Positions 26,162-33,151 of a stretch of 64,000 nt of DNA are shown here, in pieces. Each line of letters begins with the position of its first letter. Position 1 is the stretch's first letter. The translations under genes were made by a program, and so were the position numbers. The stretch covers positions 186,001-250,000 of the forward strand of contig NZ_VFAH01000001.1 of assembly GCF_008929045.1 (NCBI RefSeq). Direction: 5' to 3'. Source of the stretch: Noviherbaspirillum aerium (GTDB taxonomy: Bacteria; Pseudomonadota; Gammaproteobacteria; Burkholderiales; Burkholderiaceae_D). The notes below the pieces were generated by a model, which saw nothing but the letters and a program-made list of their open reading frames with translations, was not told the origin of the DNA and ran no database searches.

Positions 26162-28324
26162 ATGAAATTTTCTATCAGTGACATGCGCAACACCTTTAGG
26201 AACCTGCACCTATTCTCCGGCCCCCGTCCAGATCAAACGACACAAGCACGGAGTGAAAACTCGCAGGGAAGTGCAGCATTGGCTGCCGCACCAGCAAGGG
26301 AGCCGGCAAGCACCAGAATCAGAGCCGGTCAGCCGCGCAATCAGACACGCGCTTTCTTATCAAAATTGAAGAATGCTCTTCATTTGCGCAGCAGACGGCC
26401 TCCTGAAACTCGTGAGGTCACTAATGCCGGACCGCAGGTTCATTCTGTAGTCGGCAATGCCGAACCAGATGCTGGCCCGGGCACCGTAGCCAACGTGGAT
26501 GCTTCTCCTGGGGTCCGTGATGTCCAAGTGGATGCTTCTCGTCAGGTCAGCCATGCCGAGGTAGAGGTCTCTCCTCAGCTTAGCCATGCCCAGGTAGAGG
26601 CCTCCCCTCAGGTCAGCCATGCCGAGGTGGATGCTCGCCCCGACCCGTTGACAGAGGTCGCCACGCAATATGACACAAGAGATATTGAGCATTTGTCTCT
26701 GGGGAACTTGGGATATCTGCCGCAAGAATTGCGACTGGAAATAGCATTCGCGCTGGACCCTGCGGGACGCAAGCGGTTGCGTTTGGCATCGAAGCAACTA
26801 CGACGCTTGGGAGCGCGAGGATTGCAGCACATCAGTATAAGCAGCCCTGCACACCTCAAGTCTGCGTTAATGACATACGGCCCCGGCGGCATCAAGTCAC
26901 TGACCATTTCCGGCACATTTAAAGATGCGCATTTCGGTAATGTTGAATTACAGCGCCTGGTCCAGGCTAACCTGATGGCGCTCAAAAGCCTTGATATGTC
27001 CGGGTGCCCGGACATAACCTTTGATGGAATTTTGCGCTTAGTCCAGCATCTGCCATCGCTTGAGCGGCTCGATATATCGGGAGAGAAGCAACTTGTTGCG
27101 GTAATGGGCCAAGATATGCAGCGGCTGTTCACAATACTGCCGCGGCTTGGCCATTTGAAATTACGTGTTGGCAGCGAACTCAATGAGTTTGACGAGGTTG
27201 ACGGAGTTGCCGAGTTTGCCGACGCGTTCTCGCTCGCTACCAATCTGAATCACCTGGATCTATCGCATTCCATACAGCTAACTGACGATCTGCTTGTTCA
27301 ATTACTGGCGCGCTTGCCAACTCTGCAATGTCTAAATGTGAGTCACTGTCTTTCGATAACCGGAACCGGACTGACCGAAGCACTGCAACACACACGTGAT
27401 CTCAAGCAGCTTGATGCCTCCTTCTCAAGCAACCTTGATGATGATGACTTGCCTGCCGCCTTGCAGCACGTACCTCGGCTCACTCATCTCAATCTTTCCG
27501 ATTCGACGGGCATCACTCCCGAACAGCTTACGGGGGCATTGCAGCATGTACCGATGCTTACGCATCTTTTCCTGTCCAATCTGTCGAACATGGAAGATGT
27601 GGCGCTTGCCGAGGCACTGCAGCATGTGCCGATGCTCAGGCATCTGGATATTTCCGGATGGACGGGGCTGAACACCACCGAGGAAGGATTTGCCGCAGCA
27701 ATGCGGCATGTCCGTGAACTCACGCATCTCAATGTGGCGGATCTCGGCGGTGGCGTCACTGATGCAAGGTTGGGAATGGCCATGCAGAGCTTGTCAGGCC
27801 TGAAGAGCCTCATTGTGGCCAGATCTTCCAGCCTCACTGATCATGGGCTCGCTGTTGCATTGAATGCCTTGCCGGAACTTGAGCACCTTGATATCTCTTC
27901 TTGCCATGCGCTGACAAGGCCGGCGTTGCCAGCCCTGTCGTCTCTCAATACGCTCAATGCATCGAAATGCCCAGAAATTCGAAGGATCAGCTTGGCAAAT
28001 TTGCCTGCTCTGAAGCATCTCGATTTGGGTTACAACCCGCGTCTGACTGCAGCCCGTTTAAGAAGATTATTAGCCCCTGCGGCACCAAATCTGGAGCATC
28101 TCAATATCGCTCACCTGCGCGACGCCACGGATGAGAACCTTCCGAAATGGAACACGTTCGCCAACCTCAGGTCTCTGGATTTGTCCTTGCTTGACCAAAT
28201 TACTGACGTGACAATCCAATCCCTGCCTCGCGGGCTTGACTACCTGGTCGTGCGCGGCTGCGACAACCTGACTGACGCCGCGTTGAATGGCCTGCCCAAA
28301 TCCATCAACATTTCTCAATATTGA
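26162..28324 (+). CDS. F-box-like / leucine-rich-repeat protein with N-terminal tandem repeats, candidate secreted effector
   Basis: A 720-residue paralogue of the protein at 22449. Residues 1-110 are Ser/Gln/Arg/Pro-rich and lack a Sec signal. Residues about 112-160 hold 11-residue tandem repeats (QVSHAEVEVSP). An F-box-like segment lies at about 184-225 (GYLPQELRLEIAFALDPAGR ... LASKQLRRLG), followed by about 17 FBXL-type leucine-rich repeats (LTHLNLSDSTGITPEQLTGA) to the C-terminus. GGGGGGAA serves as ribosome site. Both proteins share a short block after the F-box (SSPAHLKSALMTYG versus NSPQHLADVLNAYG). AT-richer than its surroundings. Host-directed function is inferred. Confidence 0.83.
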   Translation: MKFSISDMRNTFRNLHLFSGPRPDQTTQARSENSQGSAALAAAPAREPASTRIRAGQPRNQTRAFLSKLKNALHLRSRRPPETREVTNAGPQVHSVVGNAEPDAGPGTVANVDASPGVRDVQVDASRQVSHAEVEVSPQLSHAQVEASPQVSHAEVDARPDPLTEVATQYDTRDIEHLSLGNLGYLPQELRLEIAFALDPAGRKRLRLASKQLRRLGARGLQHISISSPAHLKSALMTYGPGGIKSLTISGTFKDAHFGNVELQRLVQANLMALKSLDMSGCPDITFDGILRLVQHLPSLERLDISGEKQLVAVMGQDMQRLFTILPRLGHLKLRVGSELNEFDEVDGVAEFADAFSLATNLNHLDLSHSIQLTDDLLVQLLARLPTLQCLNVSHCLSITGTGLTEALQHTRDLKQLDASFSSNLDDDDLPAALQHVPRLTHLNLSDSTGITPEQLTGALQHVPMLTHLFLSNLSNMEDVALAEALQHVPMLRHLDISGWTGLNTTEEGFAAAMRHVRELTHLNVADLGGGVTDARLGMAMQSLSGLKSLIVARSSSLTDHGLAVALNALPELEHLDISSCHALTRPALPALSSLNTLNASKCPEIRRISLANLPALKHLDLGYNPRLTAARLRRLLAPAAPNLEHLNIAHLRDATDENLPKWNTFANLRSLDLSLLDQITDVTIQSLPRGLDYLVVRGCDNLTDAALNGLPKSINISQY
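26495..26641 (+). repeat. 33-bp tandem repeats within the LRR gene
   Basis: Units begin at 26495, 26528, 26561 and 26594, with a partial fifth at 26627. Each encodes 11 residues of the pattern V-[DE]-[AV]-S-[PR]-[GQ]-[VL]-x-x-x-[QE]. The frame is kept throughout. Confidence 0.85.
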
Positions 28325-28594
28325 ACCATGGCGCGATCCTGGCTTTGGGTTTGAACCGGCATCATCGAATGTGCGGCGGAGCGGTTTGGACGGCTGCGGA
28401 GCGCCGCAAAGCCATTGCATGCCGCATCGGCGCTCGCAGTGCCCGCATTCGATGGAGTCCGCCCGCTCCGAAAACCGAGCCTGATGAGATGGCCGCACGC
28501 CGATTTTCAGGAACTGCGCAGGGTCAACCGCACATGAAGGATGAAGCCCGGCTTGGTATGATGCCGACTTGTCCACCTCTTTCCAGCCGCCGCC

Positions 28595-29239
28595 ATGAAA
28601 TGCGCCATCGTTCCCGTCACACCCTACCAGCAGAACTGCAGCATTCTCATCTGTGAAAACACCAGGCGTGCCGCGCTGGTCGACCCGGGCGGCGAACTGC
28701 CGCGCCTGCGGGCCGCGCTGGAGCAGCTGGGCGTGACACTGGAAAAGGTGTTGCTGACCCATGGCCACACTGACCATTGCGGGGTGGCCGGCCTGGTGCG
28801 CGAGGAATTCGGCGTGCCCATCGAGGGGCCGCAGCGGGAAGACAAGTTCTGGATCGACCGGCTACCGGTGTCGAGCCGGCGCGAAGGCTTTACGCCGGTC
28901 GATGCCTTCGAGCCGGACCGCTGGCTGGAAGACGGCGACACGGTGAGCTTCGGCGAACAGACGCTGCAGGTGCTGCACTGCCCCGGCCACACTCCGGGCC
29001 ACGTGGTGTTTTTCCATGAAGGTGTGCGGCTGGCGCTGGTGGGCGACGTGCTGTTCAAGGGATCGATCGGACGTACCGACTTCCCGCGCGGCGATTACGA
29101 TACGCTCGTCAATGCCATCCGCAGCAAGCTGTGGCCGCTTGGCGACGACGTGTCCTTCATTCCCGGACATGGCCCGGCGTCAACCTTCGGCCATGAGCGG
29201 CAGCACAATTCCTTTGTCGGCGACGCGCACTTTGGGTAA
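28595..29239 (+). CDS. MBL-fold metallo-hydrolase (glyoxalase II-like, YcbL type)
   Basis: A 214-residue metallo-beta-lactamase-fold hydrolase. The metal motif is THGHTDHCG near residue 55, with further ligands in HCPGHTPGH, the Asp of VGDVLFKGSIGR, and the His of PGHGPAS. Size and the FKGSIGRTDFP block fit the YcbL-type glyoxalase II relatives, which lack the C-terminal domain of GloB. Substrate is probably a thioester such as S-lactoylglutathione but is not proven. Confidence 0.88.
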   Translation: MKCAIVPVTPYQQNCSILICENTRRAALVDPGGELPRLRAALEQLGVTLEKVLLTHGHTDHCGVAGLVREEFGVPIEGPQREDKFWIDRLPVSSRREGFTPVDAFEPDRWLEDGDTVSFGEQTLQVLHCPGHTPGHVVFFHEGVRLALVGDVLFKGSIGRTDFPRGDYDTLVNAIRSKLWPLGDDVSFIPGHGPASTFGHERQHNSFVGDAHFG

Positions 29240-29466
29240 CCATCAGCAGGCAGCAGACACCGTTTTCCGATGCAGGCTTGCTTTTTCCGGCAAGCTGCTA
29301 TACTTCAGTAAATATTTCCGCAGGGCAAACCAATTGAAAGATTGGGACGCAAAGCTTCCGGCCTAAAAGCACTGTTTTTCTGACATTGCTCACGGCAGCG
29401 GGGCCGCCTTCCGAAGCGAAGCCGCGCTTTTCGCCTTTGGCATGCCTTGCATTTTTGTGAGCCGAC

Positions 29467-29781
29467 ATGCCGAAGTTCCCGACGCTATTCCTGCTGACCG
29501 CCGCCGCTCTTGTCCTGGCCCCAGCCGCCAGGGCCGAATGCGGCATTGCGCACAATGAAGATACCTTGACCATCGTGGTGGGCAAGAGATCGCCGTCCTG
29601 TTTTTCTTCCGACGAATTCCGCGCCGCCTTCAAGGCGCAGATCAGCGCTGCGCTTGAAGGCGGCGGCGTTCCGAACCCGAAGCAGAAGAAGGCCTTCGAT
29701 GATCGCAACAGCAGCGGAAGCAAGCTGTGGCGCATCGCCGAGCGCCGGCATCAGATGAACAATTATTTCGGGCAGCGTTAA
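29467..29781 (+). CDS. Small secreted hypothetical protein
   Basis: A 104-residue protein with a signal peptide (cleavage after PAARA, about residue 23) and two Cys residues in the mature part (ECGIAH, SCFSS) that may form a disulfide. No family recognised. It follows a 227-bp gap with no identified promoter. Confidence 0.6.
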   Translation: MPKFPTLFLLTAAALVLAPAARAECGIAHNEDTLTIVVGKRSPSCFSSDEFRAAFKAQISAALEGGGVPNPKQKKAFDDRNSSGSKLWRIAERRHQMNNYFGQR

Positions 29782-29945
29782 GGCGATTGCCGTTTCGCCG
29801 CTATCTGGAGCGTTTTCACCCTGACCTGCCTGACTTGTTCCGCATGAGAGATGTGCCGCAGGATTCGCGCACGCCATGCCGATTTGCGCTAACGTTGAGC
29901 CCTTCGCGCTTTCAGCATCATTCAGGATTCAAGGAGGACAACGAG

Positions 29946-30707
29946 ATGCCGCTCTCCGCATCGCAGCTTGCACAATTCGCCCAGGACGGTTACCTGGTAT
30001 TCAGGGGGATGGCCGCGCCGGAAGCCTGCGCGGCGATGCAGGCCGTCACGCAGGCGCATCTGCGGCAGCAGCTGGCACCGGTCGAATACGAGGCGGAAGT
30101 CGGCTATGCCGGCGCGCCCGCCTCGCTCGATGCGCCCGGCGGCAGGACGGTGCGGCGGCTGCGCGCGGCTTACCAGCGCGATCCGGCCTTTCGCCGCTGG
30201 GCGGAAGATGCGCGCATTGCCGAGTGGCTGCGGCAGCTGATCGGCGAACCCGTCAACCTGACACTGGCCCATCACAACTGCGTGATGACCAAGCATCCCA
30301 ACTTCGGCACCGCGACCGGCTGGCACCGCGACATCCGCTACTGGTCGTTCATGCGCAACGAGCTGGTCTCGGTCTGGCTGGCGCTGGGCAGCGAAGTCGA
30401 ATCCAACGGCGCGCTCAGGGTGATTCCCGGCTCGCACCGGCAGGACATCCGGCGCGAACAGCTCGACGACCTGGATTTCCTGCGCCCGGACGTGGAGGAG
30501 AACCAGGCCATCTTCGCGCGCGGCATCACGGTGGAACTGCAGCCGGGCGACGTGCTGTTCTTCCACAGCGGCCTGTTCCATGCGGCCGGCCGCAACAACG
30601 GCGACGCGGTAAAGACATCGGTGGTGTTCGCCTATCGCGGACGCAGCAACCTGCCCCTGACCGGCAGCCGCTCGGCGGCGGCGGGCGACGTGGCGCTGGG
30701 CGACTGA
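29946..30707 (+). CDS. Phytanoyl-CoA dioxygenase (PhyH) family protein
   Basis: A 253-residue Fe(II)/2-oxoglutarate-dependent oxygenase. The iron ligands are the HxD in GWHRDIRYW and the distal His in FFHSGLFHAAGR, with a following Arg for 2-oxoglutarate. GGAGG lies just before the ATG at 29946. It stops 16 bp from the convergent ArsR-type gene. The substrate is unknown; the family acts on acyl-CoAs, ectoine, halogenated or other small molecules. Confidence 0.86.
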   Translation: MPLSASQLAQFAQDGYLVFRGMAAPEACAAMQAVTQAHLRQQLAPVEYEAEVGYAGAPASLDAPGGRTVRRLRAAYQRDPAFRRWAEDARIAEWLRQLIGEPVNLTLAHHNCVMTKHPNFGTATGWHRDIRYWSFMRNELVSVWLALGSEVESNGALRVIPGSHRQDIRREQLDDLDFLRPDVEENQAIFARGITVELQPGDVLFFHSGLFHAAGRNNGDAVKTSVVFAYRGRSNLPLTGSRSAAAGDVALGD

Positions 30708-30723
30708 TCGATTGTCTGCTTCC

Positions 30724-31413
30724 TCAGACTTCCACGCCGAACGCTTCCCTGAGCCCTTCCCTGCCGCGCGGCGTGAGCTGCAGCACCCTGGGCGCTTGCC
30801 CGCGCAGCAGCCATTTGCGCTCCATCAGCGCCTGCAGCAGCGCCGCGCCCAGCGCGCCGCCGAGATGAAAGCGGCGTTCGCTCCAGTCCAGGCAGCCGCA
30901 GGCGAACTGGCGCCTGGCGCCGCGCAGCGGCGCGGGATCGATGCCGAAACCGAGAAAGGCCTGCTCGCCCCGCGCCGATAACTCCATCTGCCGGTCGCTG
31001 CTCGACAGCAGTCCCTTTCCTTCGAGCTGGGCGAGCAGCTGCACGGCCAGTTCGCCGGCAAGATGGTCGTAGCAGGTGCGGGCAAAGCGCATCGCCGGCG
31101 GCGTACCCTTCGATGCCGGCAGCGGGCGCGGGGCCGGCTGCGGCGCGATGGCCGCCAGCGATTCCAGCGCGATGCCGACGGTATGGCTCGCCAGGCAATA
31201 GTAGCGGTGGCGGCCTTGCGTCTCCACCCGCAACAGCTCGGCTTCGACCAGCTTGGCCAGGTGGCCGCTGGCCGATTGCGCCGAGACATTGGCGGCGAAA
31301 GCCAGTTCTCCCGCCGGCCGTGCCCGGCCGTCGATCAGCAGCCACAGCATCGCCGCGCGCGCCGGATCGCCCAGGAGGGCAGCCACTCTTGCAATCTGGA
31401 CAGCGGATTCCAT
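30724..31413 (-). CDS. ArsR-family helix-turn-helix regulator
   Basis: A 229-residue regulator whose first 80 residues form the winged helix of ArsR proteins (LGDPARAAMLWLLIDGRA ... SAQSASGHLAKLVEAELL). The extended C-terminal region has a Cys pair (FACGCLDW) that could bind a metal or sense oxidation. It is divergent from the monooxygenase-P450 pair, 70 bp apart, and probably controls it. Confidence 0.85.
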   Translation of the reverse strand: MESAVQIARVAALLGDPARAAMLWLLIDGRARPAGELAFAANVSAQSASGHLAKLVEAELLRVETQGRHRYYCLASHTVGIALESLAAIAPQPAPRPLPASKGTPPAMRFARTCYDHLAGELAVQLLAQLEGKGLLSSSDRQMELSARGEQAFLGFGIDPAPLRGARRQFACGCLDWSERRFHLGGALGAALLQALMERKWLLRGQAPRVLQLTPRGREGLREAFGVEV

Positions 31414-31483
31414 GCTTCACCTCGTGATGAAATATCAGCAGAAAAAGCATCCTAACATTGGAGCCTCTTTCACGGAGGTTGCC

Positions 31484-32017
31484 ATGTTCGCAGTCGTATT
31501 CGAAGTCCTGCCATCGCCGTCCGGCTATCAGCGCTATCTCGATACCGCGGCGGCGCTGCGCCCGCATCTCGACGGGATCGACGGTTTTGTTTCCATCGAG
31601 CGTTTCCGCTGTCTCACGCAGCCCGGCTGGATTCTCTCGCTATCGTTCTGGCGGCATGAGGCCGCGCTGGTGCAATGGCGCGGCCACGGCGAACATCATG
31701 CGGCCCAGCAAGCCGGCCGCGGCGGCGTGTTCGATGATTACCGGCTGCGGGTGGTGCGCATGCACGATGCCTTTCCCGCGGACTCGGCGCAGCCGCTGAT
31801 CGTGCTGCAGGAAAATCCGCCAGCACAAGCACAAGCACACGCCGCAGGCAGGCTTTTTCAAAGCCTGGCGCAGGAAAGCAGGCATATCGGGCTTGCCGAT
31901 GGCAGGCCCTTCGCTGAAAGGCATGGGGACGGCCTGCGCTATGGCGAAGTGCTGCGCGATTACGGCCTGTTTGACAGGCAACAGGCGCCGCAGCATTTCC
32001 CTGCGGTGGCGCGTTAG
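31484..32017 (+). CDS. Antibiotic biosynthesis monooxygenase (ABM) family protein
   Basis: A 177-residue protein. Residues 1-100 form the ABM ferredoxin-like fold (MFAVVFEVLPS ... GFVSIERF ... LSLSFWRHEAALVQWRGH). The remaining 75 residues are not recognised. A CGGAGG site precedes the ATG at 31484. It is 9 bp upstream of the P450 gene, so the two are cotranscribed. ABM proteins can be haem-degrading or cofactor-free oxygenases; neither is shown here. Confidence 0.82.
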   Translation: MFAVVFEVLPSPSGYQRYLDTAAALRPHLDGIDGFVSIERFRCLTQPGWILSLSFWRHEAALVQWRGHGEHHAAQQAGRGGVFDDYRLRVVRMHDAFPADSAQPLIVLQENPPAQAQAHAAGRLFQSLAQESRHIGLADGRPFAERHGDGLRYGEVLRDYGLFDRQQAPQHFPAVAR

Positions 32018-32026
32018 GGGACTCCG

Positions 32027-33151
32027 ATGCATAAGCTCTTGTTTCTGCAATCCGATGTGGCGGACCCGTTCGCCCTGTATGCCGACCAGCTGCGCCAGGA
32101 CCCGGTTGCCTGGGATCCCGTCAACCGCATCTGGGCGGTGTATCGGCATGCCGACTGCGCAAGGCTGCTGCAAAGCGGAAGCGCGCACATTCCCGCACTC
32201 AATCCCGACAGCGAGCGGCAGCTCGGCGCAACAGCGCGCCTGGTCGCCGGCAGGCTGGCGCGCCTTGCCAACCCGCCTTCCCATGCCTTGTTTCGCCGGG
32301 CCCTGCTGCGCCTGTTCGAGCAGCTGCAGCCGGTGGCGATGGCCGGGCTGGTGGACAGGCTGATCGGCGCGGCACCGCAGCTGGACTGGGTGGAAGCCGT
32401 CTGCGCCAGGCTGCCGATGCTGGCGGTGATGAAGGGCTTCGGTTTCCCGGAAGAGGATATTGCCTGCCTGCTTCCCTGCGCCGCCCGCCTAACGCAGGTG
32501 ATGCTGCCGAACAAATCGCCGCAGCAGGTCGCCGACGTCAACAGCGTGATCGGCGCCGTGTATCCGGTGGTGGAAAGGCATCTGCGGCATTGCGCCGGAT
32601 GGCAGGTGCCGGACGATGACGACACGCGCGCGATCCTGAATGCCAACCTGATCGGCATGCTGATCCAGAGCGTGGATGCGGGCCGGGGGCTGCTTGCCAA
32701 TGTCCTGCTGCAGGCAATGAATCAGCCCTGCGAGCCGTCGCGGATGACTCCGGCCGAATGGCGGGCATGGGTATCGGAAACATTGCGCTTCGATCCGCCC
32801 ATCCACAATACGCGGCGGGTGCTGACCGAAGACATGGAGATCGGCGGCGCATTGCTGCGCAGGGGCGACACGGCATTGCTGGTGCTGGCGGCGGCGAACC
32901 GCGATGCGGCCGTGTTCGAGCGGCCGGAACGGTTTGATCCGAAGCGCCCGAACAATGACGCGCATCTTGGGTTCGGCGCGGGGATGCATCAATGCGCGGC
33001 GCGGCATTATGCGGAGGCGCTGGCGGCGGAAACCATGAGCGCGCTCTTTGCGCGATACCGGGTGCATCTGCCCGCGCAGGACATCGCGCATGCGCCGCTG
33101 GTCAATGCCCGGCTGGCGCAGCGGATTGCGCTGGAGCTCGAGCGGGTTTAG
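32027..33151 (+). CDS. Cytochrome P450 with atypical I-helix
   Basis: A 374-residue P450. The ExxR motif is in SETLRFDPP, and the haem ligand loop reads LGFGAGMHQCAARH. The I-helix, usually AGxETT, reads LIQSVDAGRG, so the acid (Asp) is kept but the conserved Thr is replaced by Ala, which may change oxygen activation. Shorter than most bacterial P450s (about 400). No ferredoxin partner is adjacent. Its stop directly abuts the stop of the convergent lon gene. Confidence 0.87.
   Translation: MHKLLFLQSDVADPFALYADQLRQDPVAWDPVNRIWAVYRHADCARLLQSGSAHIPALNPDSERQLGATARLVAGRLARLANPPSHALFRRALLRLFEQLQPVAMAGLVDRLIGAAPQLDWVEAVCARLPMLAVMKGFGFPEEDIACLLPCAARLTQVMLPNKSPQQVADVNSVIGAVYPVVERHLRHCAGWQVPDDDDTRAILNANLIGMLIQSVDAGRGLLANVLLQAMNQPCEPSRMTPAEWRAWVSETLRFDPPIHNTRRVLTEDMEIGGALLRRGDTALLVLAAANRDAAVFERPERFDPKRPNNDAHLGFGAGMHQCAARHYAEALAAETMSALFARYRVHLPAQDIAHAPLVNARLAQRIALELERV

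Noticed and set aside
22163-28594. Possible prophage or insertion-sequence origin of the LRR island
   Set aside because: No integrase, transposase, terminal inverted repeats or tRNA attachment site is visible in or beside the region.
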